Counted from the stretch's first letter, positions 1-5,636 are shown. The stretch: DNA of 13,945 nucleotides from B4-G1 sp964393895 (GCA_964393895.1 CAYMWP010000122.1:1-13945); one strand, 5' to 3'. The notes: generated by a model from the letters alone, not told the origin. Numbers and translations: made by a program.

Positions 1-29
1 GCGGAACGAATTTATGCATCGCTGCACTT

Positions 30-95
30 GGCCGGATTTGGAACGTCAAAAAGCATCGGCTGAAGCCTCCAATCCGGTAAAATGAGAATTGCTGG
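30..95 (+). repeat. Partial copy of palindromic element A
   Basis: This segment matches the reverse complement of 2697-2762 with only a few mismatches. It carries the same core, GGAACGTCAAAAAGC, and the same end, AATGAGAATTGCTGG. The other arm of the palindrome, complete in the copy at 2697-2813, is missing or degraded here. The two copies lie in opposite orientation on either side of the hsp20-sortase-DUF6391 block. No transposase is visible, so it is best described as a dispersed MITE- or REP-like repeat. Confidence 0.75.
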
Positions 96-98
96 TTT

Positions 99-142
99 TC
101 TAATGCATCTCTAACGCTGCTCTTACGTCAATCTAATGCTGG
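99..142 (+). promoter_or_regulatory. Four 11-bp direct repeats upstream of hsp20
   Basis: Units begin at exactly 99, 110, 121 and 132: TCTAATGCATC, TCTAACGCTGC, TCTTACGTCAA and TCTAATGCTGG. The consensus is TCTAAYGC plus three variable bases. The spacing is one helical turn, as in tandem sites of OmpR/PhoB-type response regulators. The last unit ends six bases before the -10-like GATAAT (148-153), where such activators replace a -35 box. The regulator is not identifiable from the window. Another reading is that this is one more of the short tandem repeats common here, without a regulatory role. Confidence 0.5.
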
Positions 143-147
143 TGTCT

Positions 148-153
148 GATAAT
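148..153 (+). promoter_or_regulatory. Candidate -10 box for the hsp20 pair
   Basis: GATAAT lies about 58 bases before the hsp20 start codon. No good -35 box exists at 16-18 bp upstream, which fits an activator-dependent promoter with the repeat array at 99-142 in that place. No CIRCE inverted repeat (TTAGCACTC-N9-GAGTGCTAA) is present, so HrcA control is not supported. Confidence 0.35.
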
Positions 154-210
154 ATGGATGATTGTGGCCGTAAAGTTTGGTCATAAAACTAATTTTGAGG
201 AGGTGCAGAG

Positions 211-669
211 ATGACTAACCTGGTACGTTGGGAACCATTCCGTGACCTAGTCAGTTTGCGGGAAGCGATGGATCACCTTTTTGAGGAAAGCGTCGTGCGC
301 CCCCGGGCTGGGTGGCCGGTTCCGGTCGGGGCTGATGCACTGGCCGTGGATATGTACGAGACCGACGACGCCATAGTCGTCAAGTCGGCAGTCCCCGGAG
401 TGAAGGCCGATGACCTGGACATCAGTATTGTTGGCGACACGCTTACCATCAAGGGGGAAACCAAGTTCGAGGAGGAGGTCAAAGAGGAGAACTTTATCCA
501 TCGTGAGCGAAGCTATGGCTCCTTCTGTCGCTCGTTGGCTATCCCCTTCCCGGTCGTGGCTGGCAAGGCGGAGGCCGAGTTCGAGAATGGCGTTCTCACC
601 CTGACGCTGCCCAAGGCCGAAGAGGTCAAGCCCAAGGCGATCAAGGTCAAGGCAAAGGGCAAAAAGTAA
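211..669 (+). CDS. Small heat-shock protein, Hsp20 family (copy 1)
   Basis: A 152-residue cytoplasmic holdase chaperone of the alpha-crystallin/IbpA family; such proteins bind unfolding proteins without using ATP. The N-terminal arm (residues 1-40) opens with LVRWEPFRDLVSLREAMDHL, the usual start in bacterial Hsp20s. The alpha-crystallin domain runs from about 43 to 135 and ends in the diagnostic FENGVLTLTLPKAE. The C-terminal IKV (144-146) is the I/V-X-I/V motif that links dimers into oligomers, followed by a Lys-rich tail. The start is fixed by a strong ribosome site, GAGGAGGTG at 197-205. The next gene is a paralogue 52 bases downstream, so the two are probably co-transcribed. Family assignment is secure; client range is unknown. 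Confidence 0.96.
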   Translation: MTNLVRWEPFRDLVSLREAMDHLFEESVVRPRAGWPVPVGADALAVDMYETDDAIVVKSAVPGVKADDLDISIVGDTLTIKGETKFEEEVKEENFIHRERSYGSFCRSLAIPFPVVAGKAEAEFENGVLTLTLPKAEEVKPKAIKVKAKGKK

Positions 670-677
670 ACTGATCT

Positions 678-696
678 GGGGGTGTTACTCCCCCCA
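678..696 (+). other. GC hairpin between the two hsp20 genes
   Basis: GGGGG at 678-682 pairs with the C-run near 690-695 around a short loop. No T-run follows, so this is not a convincing terminator. It could stabilise the upstream message end or tune expression of the second gene. Confidence 0.4.
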
Positions 697-721
697 CTAT
701 AAAATTGAGGAGGTGACTGAA

Positions 722-1174
722 ATGACACTAGTACGCTGGAATCCGTGGCGCGAGACTGTGACCTTGCGCGATGCGATGGATCAACTATTCGAAGAGAGCT
801 TTATCCGCCCGGGGTCGAGGCCAAGCCGGGGCGATGGCTCGCGGGAGCAGCCGTATCGCCTTCCGTTGGACGCATACACGACCCCGGAGGAGATCGTCGT
901 CATTGCGTCATTGCCGGGGCTGACCCCCGACGAGGTGGACATTGTCATCGAAGATGACGCGCTCACCATCCGCGGCGAATTGCGGGCTCCTTTAGAGAAC
1001 GTCGAGTACCTGTTCCGGGAGCGGGGTTACGGCGCGATATCGCGCACGCTGATGTTGAACGTTCCGGTGCAGGCGGACAAGGCCGAGGCAGTCTTTGAGA
1101 ACGGCGTGTTGACGCTCACGCTGCCCAAGGCCGAAGAGACCAAGCCCAAGGTCATCAAGGTCAAGAGCAAGTAA
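722..1174 (+). CDS. Small heat-shock protein, Hsp20 family (copy 2)
   Basis: A 150-residue paralogue of the preceding gene and again a probable cytoplasmic holdase. The ATG at 722 is preferred to an in-frame GTG at 713: the GTG lies inside the ribosome site GAGGAGGTGA (707-716), and the ATG start gives MTLVRWNPWRETVTLRDAMD, which aligns with copy 1. The alpha-crystallin domain spans about 47-137 and ends in FENGVLTLTLPKAEE, as in copy 1. The oligomerisation motif IKV is at 145-147. The N-terminal arm has diverged, with a charged stretch (SRGDGSREQ) at 35-43 replacing the hydrophobic stretch of copy 1. Paired Hsp20s can form mixed oligomers; that is inference here. A strong terminator follows at 1207-1242. 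Confidence 0.96.
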   Translation: MTLVRWNPWRETVTLRDAMDQLFEESFIRPGSRPSRGDGSREQPYRLPLDAYTTPEEIVVIASLPGLTPDEVDIVIEDDALTIRGELRAPLENVEYLFRERGYGAISRTLMLNVPVQADKAEAVFENGVLTLTLPKAEETKPKVIKVKSK

Positions 1175-1206
1175 GCGCCGGCTGTGACGGTCGGGGCGAA
1201 CAGATA

Positions 1207-1242
1207 AACGGAGCAGGCCGCGTGGTCCTGCTCCGTTCTTTT
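1207..1242 (+). terminator. Rho-independent terminator of the hsp20 pair
   Basis: A perfect 11-bp stem, AACGGAGCAGG (1207-1217) with CCTGCTCCGTT (1227-1237), is followed at once by a T-rich tract, TTCTTTT. It lies 32 bases past the second hsp20 stop. Confidence 0.9.
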
Positions 1243-1284
1243 GCGTATGGCTGCTCCTCGCACTGCGAGCATAATCACGCTCCC

Positions 1285-1313
1285 TTGCCCTACACGCGGC
1301 GCTGGGGTATAAT
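1285..1313 (+). promoter_or_regulatory. Near-consensus sigma-70 promoter for the sortase gene
   Basis: TTGCCC (1285-1290), a 17-bp spacer and a perfect TATAAT (1308-1313). Transcription would start near 1320. The ribosome site GCGGAGGA (1327-1334) then precedes the ATG at 1343 by eight bases. Confidence 0.8.
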
Positions 1314-1342
1314 CGGCGGCGCAGTAGCGGAGGATATGGAGT

Positions 1343-2071
1343 ATGACAAGCATGGGTTCAGGGGGGCAAACCGGCGGAGGGGGCGCCTCTCAGATTCTCG
1401 TTTTCGGGGGAGTGTTGCTGCTCGTCGCTGGCGGGATGCTGGCCTACCCCTACGTGAGTTCTCGCCTGGCGGGCATCTCGCCCGCGCCCACTCTGGCGCC
1501 AACTTTCTCGCCCCCCCACACTCCCACACCCTCACTCTCCCACACTCCCACACCATCACTCCCCCACATTTCCACTCCCACTCCCCCCCATACTCCCACA
1601 CTCACACCTACCCCTGCCTTGCCCACTCACATAGCCATCCCGGTCATCGGCGTGGATGCCCCTGTCGTCCCCGTCTCTTGGAGCGCAGCGGACGTCGGCG
1701 ACCAGATGCAGGCGGCGTGGGACGTGCCGGACGAGTACGCGGCCGGCTGGCACGAGACCTCCGCGCCGTTGGGCGTGCCCGGCAACACCGTGCTCAACGG
1801 GCACAACACCGCCAATGGCGAGATCTTTCGCGATCTGTACGCGCTGGAAGCGGGGGACGTCATCACCGTCAGTTCGGGCGACGTTGCCTATACCTACGCC
1901 GTATCCGAGACGCTGATCCTGCCGGAGGCCGGCCAGCCGCTGGAGGTGCGTCTGGAGAACGCGCGTTACATCCTGCCCACCGACGACGAACGTCTTACTC
2001 TCGTCACCTGCCATCCCTATGGCAGCCTGCGCTACCGGCTGATCGTCATCGCCCGTCCGAGTGGCGAATAG
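1343..2071 (+). CDS. Sortase with a long Pro/Thr/His-rich stalk
   Basis: A 242-residue membrane-anchored transpeptidase of the sortase superfamily, which cleaves sorting signals and joins proteins to the envelope or into pili. A short N-terminus and one membrane helix (about 17-38) are followed by a stalk (46-95) rich in Pro, Thr, Ser and His, with 8-residue repeats beginning HTPT. The catalytic domain (about 96-240) holds the probable triad: His154 in VLNGHNT, Cys223 in TLVTCHPYG, and Arg232 (or Arg230) in LRYRLIVIA. The class is unresolved; the short domain is closer to classes D-F than to SrtA. No sorting-signal substrate is encoded in the window, so it acts on distant proteins. The downstream DUF6391-like gene lies 34 bases away and may be co-transcribed. 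Confidence 0.92.
   Translation: MTSMGSGGQTGGGGASQILVFGGVLLLVAGGMLAYPYVSSRLAGISPAPTLAPTFSPPHTPTPSLSHTPTPSLPHISTPTPPHTPTLTPTPALPTHIAIPVIGVDAPVVPVSWSAADVGDQMQAAWDVPDEYAAGWHETSAPLGVPGNTVLNGHNTANGEIFRDLYALEAGDVITVSSGDVAYTYAVSETLILPEAGQPLEVRLENARYILPTDDERLTLVTCHPYGSLRYRLIVIARPSGE
1515..1610 (+). repeat. Octamer tandem repeat in the sortase stalk
   Basis: About twelve degenerate 8-bp units with consensus CCCACACT, starting at 1515, 1523, 1531, 1539 and so on. Three octamers make 24 bp, which gives the 8-residue protein period (HTPTPSLS, HTPTPSLP, HISTPTPP, HTPTLTPT). The surrounding 1511-1615 contains no G on the plus strand. Confidence 0.85.
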
Positions 2072-2105
2072 CGATGGCCCGCCTCTTGTACGTTCTGAGG
2101 ACCCA

Positions 2106-2684
2106 ATGAACAACACACCAGATTCTTTACGTTTTACGGATTACGGACCACGTTCCACCTTTGACGTCTCACGTCTGATCTCTCGCCTGCGCCGCAACCA
2201 CGCGCTGGAGCACGCGACGATGACGGTCCTCAGCGAGCGCCAGCGCGGCCTGCGGCTGGTAGGGCGCTCGTCGCTGTGGGGTTTCTACATCTACGGCGCT
2301 GTGTCCACCGAGAGCCTGCTCGCCGCTGCCCAGGAGGGACTGCGACGGCTAAAGGCCGGCCAGCGGCGGATGGCGATCCATCCCAACTGTGGCACCAACC
2401 TGGCCGTGGCCGGGATACTGGCTGGATTGGGCGCTTTCCTGACCCTCGGCATTTCTATTAGAAACCGGGTTTCTCAGAAGAAATTTGGTTTCTGGGAATG
2501 GCTCGCCCATTTGCCGCTCGCCTGCACCGCTGCGATGCTGGGCATCGTCGTGGCCCGTCCGCTAGGCCCTGCCCTCCAGGCCCACGTGACCACCCAGGCC
2601 GACGTCGGCGATTTGGCGCTGGTCGGCGTCACGCGGGAGGAGAAGGGGGGCGTCGTCGTGCATCACGTTCGCACCGAGGGATAA
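2106..2684 (+). CDS. DUF6391-like membrane protein
   Basis: A 192-residue protein of unknown function that I place near DUF6391, a family I associate with cyanobacteria and Chloroflexota; the exact name is not certain. Conserved-looking motifs are NHALEHAT (31-38) and HPNCGTN (92-98), whose His, Glu and Cys residues could bind metal. Two hydrophobic helices follow (about 98-117 and 131-152), so it is probably an inner-membrane protein. ATG 2106 has GAGGA at 2097-2101 upstream; an in-frame GTG at 2061 overlapping the sortase is a weaker alternative. Two oddities are visible: residues about 8-24 are encoded by a heptamer tandem repeat, and the loop between the helices (about 119-129) is encoded by two palindromic 15-mers. 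Both look like non-coding repeats absorbed into the gene. Confidence 0.75.
   Translation: MNNTPDSLRFTDYGPRSTFDVSRLISRLRRNHALEHATMTVLSERQRGLRLVGRSSLWGFYIYGAVSTESLLAAAQEGLRRLKAGQRRMAIHPNCGTNLAVAGILAGLGAFLTLGISIRNRVSQKKFGFWEWLAHLPLACTAAMLGIVVARPLGPALQAHVTTQADVGDLALVGVTREEKGGVVVHHVRTEG
2129..2177 (+). repeat. Heptamer repeat inside the DUF6391-like gene
   Basis: Seven consecutive 7-bp units begin at 2129: ACGTTTT, ACGGATT, ACGGACC, ACGTTCC, ACCTTTG, ACGTCTC, ACGTCTG. Seven is not a multiple of three, so the repeat is a DNA-level pattern and not a protein repeat. It resembles the heptanucleotide short tandem repeats known from cyanobacteria. Confidence 0.8.
2460..2493 (+). repeat. Two palindromic 15-mers inside the DUF6391-like gene
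   Basis: AGAAACCGGGTTTCT (2460-2474) is a palindrome around its central base. It is followed four bases later by the imperfect copy AGAAATTTGGTTTCT (2479-2493). The sequence is AT-richer than its surroundings and falls exactly in the loop between two membrane helices. Confidence 0.7.
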
Positions 2685-2696
2685 CGTGATACACAG

Positions 2697-2813
2697 CCAG
2701 CAACTCTCATTTTACCGGATTCGAGGCTTCAGCCGGTGCTTTTTGACGTTCCAAATCCGGCTAAAGCCTCCAATCCACTCCACTCGCCTATGGCATCATA
2801 ATGAGAATTGCTG
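2697..2813. mobile_element. Palindromic MITE-like element A (full copy)
   Basis: The ends are inverted: CAGCAACTCTCATT at 2698-2711 and AATGAGAATTGCTG at 2800-2813, with one mismatch. Inside, GGATTCGAGGCTT-C-AGCCGG (2718-2736) pairs with CCGGCT-A-AAGCCTCCAATCC (2757-2776) to form a hairpin. There is no reading frame. A possible 5-bp duplication, ACACA, lies at 2691-2695 and 2814-2818, but two bases separate the left one from the inverted repeat. A partial inverted copy is at 30-95. A -10-like CATAAT (2797-2802) at its right end could serve holA, without a good -35 partner. Confidence 0.7.
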
Positions 2814-2840
2814 ACACAACGTGCGTTTCTGGAGTGCCAG

Positions 2841-3824
2841 ATGACCAAACCTGCGCCTACCTTCTACGTCTTTCACGGCGACGACGAGTTCACCCGCGCC
2901 GAGGTCTTGGCCGAATTTAAGCGCAAGCTCGGTCCGCCGGACACCGTGGATCTGAACACCACTTTCCTCGACGGCAAGTCTCTGACGCTGGGCGAGCTGC
3001 GTCACGCTTGCGACGCTATCCCTTTCCTGGTCGAGAAGCGACTGGTCATAGTCGCCGGCCTGCTAGGGCGGTTGACTGCTCGAGAAAAGTTATCCCAGGA
3101 TCTGGCCGACTATTTGCCCCGCCTGCCCGAGACGACGCGCCTGGTGTTCGTCGAAGAGAAATCCCTGCCCGCTAAACATCCCATTCTGAGGTTGGCTCAA
3201 CAGCAGGAGCGGGGGTACGTCAAGCGGTTCGATCCGCCGGATGAAAAAGCGCTGCCCCGTTGGGTCGAGGAGCGCGTCCGCAAGCACGGCGGTGAGATCG
3301 AACCCCAGGCCGCCCGCCAACTGGCCGCCGTCGTTGGCGCCGATCTGCGGTTGCTCGACCAGGAGATCGTCAAGTTGGTCACGTACGCCAACGCGGAGCG
3401 GGTCATCGCCAAGCAAGACGTGGACACACTGTCGCCCTACGCCCAGGCCGCCGTCATCTTTGATCTGGTGGATGCGCTCGGCCGGCGAGAGGGGAGCACG
3501 GCCGCGCGAACGCTCCATCGTTTGCTGGAGGCGGGGGAGCATACCCTGGGGCTGCTGGGCATGATCGTGCGCCAGTTTCGACTGCTGATCCAGGTCAAAG
3601 AGCTGAAGGCGCGAGGGGCCAACAAATCGGCCATCGCCAGGTCGCTGGGGCTGCACCCTTTTCCCGCCGGCAAGCTGTATGACCAGGCGACAGGCTTTAC
3701 CGCGGCCCAATTGGAGACGGTGTACCGTCACCTTTTGGACACTGACGTAGCCATCAAGAGCGGAGAGATCGAAGCGGAGGCGGCGCTCGATATGTTGGTG
3801 GCGGGACTGGCGGCCCCGGAATGA
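2841..3824 (+). CDS. holA: DNA polymerase III subunit delta
   Basis: A 327-residue clamp-loader subunit. Delta opens the beta sliding clamp as part of the tau/gamma-delta-delta' complex that loads it onto primed DNA. The N-terminal AAA+-like domain begins with YVFHGDDEFTRAEVL (residues 8-22), a degenerate nucleotide-binding loop typical of HolA, and continues through RLVIVAGLL. The middle region carries VEERVRKHGGEIEPQAARQL and LRLLDQEIVKLVTYA, standard HolA landmarks. The C-terminal collar domain holds the stretch around FDLVDALGRREG and MIVRQFRLLIQVKELK. Length is normal for the family. The ATG at 2841 has GGAG at 2831-2834; an upstream TTG at 2808 lies inside the palindromic element and is rejected. 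It stands alone, convergent with the cold-shock gene. Confidence 0.95.
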   Translation: MTKPAPTFYVFHGDDEFTRAEVLAEFKRKLGPPDTVDLNTTFLDGKSLTLGELRHACDAIPFLVEKRLVIVAGLLGRLTAREKLSQDLADYLPRLPETTRLVFVEEKSLPAKHPILRLAQQQERGYVKRFDPPDEKALPRWVEERVRKHGGEIEPQAARQLAAVVGADLRLLDQEIVKLVTYANAERVIAKQDVDTLSPYAQAAVIFDLVDALGRREGSTAARTLHRLLEAGEHTLGLLGMIVRQFRLLIQVKELKARGANKSAIARSLGLHPFPAGKLYDQATGFTAAQLETVYRHLLDTDVAIKSGEIEAEAALDMLVAGLAAPE

Positions 3825-3855
3825 AAAAAGCCCCGGGGCTTGCGCCGCCGGGGCT
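3824..3855 (-). terminator. Terminator of the cold-shock gene, minus strand
   Basis: AGCCCCGG (3829-3836) pairs with CCGGGGCT (3848-3855). On the minus strand the stem is followed by a T-run (AAAAAA at 3824-3829 on plus), so it terminates the minus-strand cold-shock message. On the plus strand the hairpin follows holA directly but has no T-run; it may still act weakly for holA. Confidence 0.85.
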
Positions 3856-3876
3856 GGAGAGGCGTCTGGTAACTCT

Positions 3877-4158
3877 TTACAGGAATGCTTCCGTGTCGTC
3901 GGCCTCTGCCTCGAACTCGGCAGCGCCAGGCGTGACTTGAGCTTCGAGCCCTATGACGTCCACGGCTTGAGGGCCCTTGGGCGTGTCCTCTACGGTGAAT
4001 TCCACCCGTTGTCCCTCATCCAGATTCCGGTAGCCCTCGCCACGGATGGAGGAGTAGTGAACAAAGACGTCTTCCTCCTGATCGTCGGGGCGGACGAACC
4101 CGAACCCCTTTACGCGGCTGAACCACTGAACGGTTCCGGTAGTGCGACCATTATCCAT
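3877..4158 (-). CDS. Cold-shock-domain protein, CspA family
   Basis: A 93-residue single-stranded nucleic-acid-binding protein, in this family an RNA chaperone that melts message structure in the cold. The cold-shock domain covers about residues 6-70. It shows GTVQWFSRVKGFGFVRP (RNP1, KGFGFV at 17-22) and DVFVHYSSI (RNP2, 30-38), then the closing GPQAVDVIGL. After the domain comes an acidic, Ala/Glu/Asp-rich tail (about 71-93), longer than in E. coli CspA. The start is set by AAGGAGG (4168-4174); the reading frame stays open far upstream but carries no family similarity there. It has its own consensus promoter about 110 bases upstream and a terminator downstream, so it is a single-gene unit. 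Confidence 0.95.
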   Translation of the reverse strand: MDNGRTTGTVQWFSRVKGFGFVRPDDQEEDVFVHYSSIRGEGYRNLDEGQRVEFTVEDTPKGPQAVDVIGLEAQVTPGAAEFEAEADDTEAFL

Positions 4159-4272
4159 ATTTTCGTTCCTCCTTGCTGACTTGCTGATATGCTTTCTTGG
4201 CCCAGATAGGATGTCTCCTTTGCCCTCTCCGTACATAGAGACAGTCCTGTCGGGAGCCTCACAACGGGCGGA

Positions 4273-4301
4273 AAGATACCACGCTTTCGATGACTTGTCA
4301 A
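4273..4301 (-). promoter_or_regulatory. Consensus promoter of the cold-shock gene
   Basis: On the minus strand, a perfect TTGACA (4296-4301), a 17-bp spacer and TATCTT (4273-4278). Transcription would start near 4265 and leave a leader of about 107 bases before the ATG at 4158. Long structured leaders are a hallmark of cold-shock genes, where they control stability and translation. Confidence 0.8.
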
Positions 4302-4359
4302 GTTCGGCGGAAGCGGAAGGTGGCATAATACCGCTGGCGTGTTTCGAGAGGAGTGGACA

Positions 4360-5061
4360 ATGACAGAGACTTTGGCCCTCATCCCGGCCTGGAACGAGGC
4401 CACCCGCATCGGCCCGGTGGTGGAGGCGGCGCGCGCTCACTTGCCGGTGCTGGTGGTGGACGACGGCTCCCACGACGAAACGTCCGCCGTAGCCGAGGCC
4501 GCCGGCGCGACGGTGGTGAGCCATCCCCGGAACCGGGGCAAAGGCGCGGCGCTGATGACCGGATTCACCTGGGCGCTGGAACGCGGCTACGAGGCCGTCA
4601 TCACCCTTGACGCCGACGGCCAGCACGACCCGGAAGAAATTCCCAAGTTTCTTGCCGCCTACGAGGCCGGTGCGGGAGACCTGATCATCGGGCGGCGCGA
4701 TTTTAGCCTGGCTCCCTGGCCCCGCCGGTGGAGCAACCCGACCGGCGACCGGTTGCTATCTTGGGCGCTGGGCATTCCCATCTATGACAATCAGAATGGC
4801 TACCGATTGTACAGTCGCCCCTTGCTGGAGGGGCTTGACCTGACCACCACCGGGTTCGAGTGGGAGGTTGACGTCATCGTCCAGGCGGTATGCTGGCGAC
4901 CGCAGCGGTCGCACGGGATGCGCATCGGCTGGGTGGAGATACGCACCATCTATGACACCGGCAAGGTGAGCTACTTCCATCCGGTGAAGGACACTGCCCG
5001 TTTCTTGGGGACGGTGTGGCGCGCCTGGCGGCGAAGAGTGAAGATAAAGCGTGAAACGTAA
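4360..5061 (+). CDS. Family 2 glycosyltransferase, polyprenyl-phosphate sugar type
   Basis: A 233-residue GT-A-fold enzyme resembling dolichol-/polyprenyl-phosphate hexosyltransferases, which move a sugar from a nucleotide donor to a lipid phosphate at the inner face of the membrane. Visible motifs: the N-terminal IPAWNEATRI (8-17), the nucleotide-binding VVDDGSHDET (32-41), the metal-binding DAD (84-86) in TLDADGQHDP, and QNGYRLYSR (145-153). No C-terminal membrane domain follows. ATG 4360 has AGGAG at 4349-4353; an in-frame GTG at 4339 lies before that site. A -10-like CATAAT is at 4324-4329 with no convincing -35. Oddities: a palindrome at 4896-4912 encodes part of a likely insert (CWRPQRSH), and the last codons run into a heptamer repeat. 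Donor and acceptor cannot be predicted. Confidence 0.9.
   Translation: MTETLALIPAWNEATRIGPVVEAARAHLPVLVVDDGSHDETSAVAEAAGATVVSHPRNRGKGAALMTGFTWALERGYEAVITLDADGQHDPEEIPKFLAAYEAGAGDLIIGRRDFSLAPWPRRWSNPTGDRLLSWALGIPIYDNQNGYRLYSRPLLEGLDLTTTGFEWEVDVIVQAVCWRPQRSHGMRIGWVEIRTIYDTGKVSYFHPVKDTARFLGTVWRAWRRRVKIKRET
4896..4912 (+). repeat. Palindrome inside the glycosyltransferase gene
   Basis: GCGACCG-CAG-CGGTCGC is a perfect 7-bp inverted repeat. It encodes a short Arg-rich stretch just before MRIGWVEIRTIY, where related enzymes usually run on directly. It may be a small repeat insertion kept in frame. Confidence 0.5.
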
Positions 5062-5069
5062 AACGTGAT
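5049..5069 (+). repeat. Heptamer repeat at the glycosyltransferase 3' end
   Basis: Three 7-bp units, GCGTGAA, ACGTAAA and ACGTGAT, share the ACGTNNN pattern of the array at 2129-2177. They cover the last codons and the stop of the gene. Confidence 0.55.
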
Positions 5070-5104
5070 CTGGCGGCCTGACTGGAAGCTCAGATCAGTG
5101 TTTT

Positions 5105-5134
5105 ATCTGCGTCCACCCGCGTTCATCTACGGTT
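5105..5134 (+). repeat. Decamer repeat in the gap after the glycosyltransferase
   Basis: Three degenerate 10-bp units: ATCTGCGTCC, ACCCGCGTTC and ATCTACGGTT. The rest of the 95-base gap shows no gene and no clear terminator. Confidence 0.5.
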
Positions 5135-5156
5135 TCATTCTGTCAGCCGGCCAGGA

Positions 5157-5522
5157 CTAGGGGTTGGGGGTACCGTGCTCGCGCCAATGGGCCACCAGCC
5201 GGTTGATGCGTATGCGCTGGGCGCGCAGCCAGCGACGGGGCCCCAGGATGCGGCGGCCCATCGCCGGGTCGGCGTCGGGCAGGCGGGTGAGCGTGCCTTC
5301 CTCCACCAACTGGTCAAAGAAAGCGAGGAAGCGGCGCTCCAGTTCTTCGTCCTCGAATTCCGCGCCGCGCTCAAGAGATTCGCGGGCCAGTTGCTCGATG
5401 AAACCTGAGGTGCGCGTTATCAGCGTCTCCACCGGCTCCAGCACGATCCCCCAGGCATAGATCGGGTCGAGCGGCATGGAGCCGAATTCTATGGGGGAGG
5501 GTGGGGTTGTAGTTTCTTCCAT
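5157..5522 (-). CDS. Hypothetical protein, unknown function
   Basis: A 121-residue protein that I do not recognise. The chosen ATG (5522) has GAGGAA at 5527-5532 and begins MEETTTPPSPIEFG; the frame stays open further upstream, but the extension crosses the promoter. It has no signal peptide or membrane helix. The sequence is charged and helical: a Pro-rich start, a central region LEPVETLITRTSGFIEQLAR, an acidic helix (EFEDEELERRFLAFFDQLVE), and a basic end (RRILGPRRWLRAQRIRINRL). The acidic and basic halves suggest a small helical bundle or a partner-binding protein. A good promoter and ribosome site support a real gene. It is transcribed away from the toxin-antitoxin operon, across the 5575-5631 hairpin. 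Confidence 0.7.
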   Translation of the reverse strand: MEETTTPPSPIEFGSMPLDPIYAWGIVLEPVETLITRTSGFIEQLARESLERGAEFEDEELERRFLAFFDQLVEEGTLTRLPDADPAMGRRILGPRRWLRAQRIRINRLVAHWREHGTPNP

Positions 5523-5552
5523 TCTGTTCCTCGAATTCCGCAAGTACCCCAC

Positions 5553-5581
5553 ATTATACACCATTTGGCCGATTGTGGCAG
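5553..5581 (-). promoter_or_regulatory. Promoter of the 5157-5522 gene
   Basis: On the minus strand, CTGCCA (5576-5581), a 17-bp spacer and a perfect TATAAT (5553-5558), giving a start near 5546 and a leader of about 24 bases. The -35 box lies in the outer arm of the hairpin at 5575-5631. Confidence 0.65.
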
Positions 5582-5631
5582 TCGTGGAGACCCAAAGGGT
5601 TTCTCAAACCCTTTGGGTCTGGGACTGCCAC
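5575..5631. repeat. Long near-perfect hairpin between divergent genes
   Basis: The inner stem is 14 bp: GACCCAAAGGGTTT (5589-5602) with AAACCCTTTGGGTC (5606-5619) around a CTC loop. The outer stem is 9 bp: GTGGCAGTC (5575-5583) with GACTGCCAC (5623-5631). The two are joined by a small asymmetric internal loop. There is no T-run on either side, and it sits upstream of both neighbours, so it is not a terminator. Its form suggests a dispersed palindromic element. Confidence 0.85.
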
Positions 5632-5636
5632 CAGAT

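Noticed and set aside
95..210. CIRCE or HrcA site upstream of hsp20
   Set aside because: No TTAGCACTC-N9-GAGTGCTAA or near match is present; the only structure is the 11-bp direct repeat.
1511..1615. CRISPR-like repetitive array
   Set aside because: Units are 8 bp without spacers and lie in frame inside the sortase gene; no cas genes are nearby.
1222..2109. Open frame of 295 codons overlapping the sortase gene
   Set aside because: It begins inside the hsp20 terminator region and is rich in Arg, His and Gly typical of an off-frame read. The overlapping frame has a promoter, ribosome site and sortase motifs.
3824..3855. Hairpin as the terminator of holA
   Set aside because: The run of T follows the stem only on the minus strand, so it belongs to the cold-shock gene.
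4295..4329. TTGTCA/CATAAT promoter for the glycosyltransferase
   Set aside because: The spacing is 23 bp, too long for sigma-70. Only the -10-like box is kept as a weak remark.
4159..4626. N-terminal extension of the cold-shock protein
   Set aside because: The extension crosses a consensus promoter and the divergent glycosyltransferase gene and lacks family similarity; the ATG at 4158 has a strong ribosome site.
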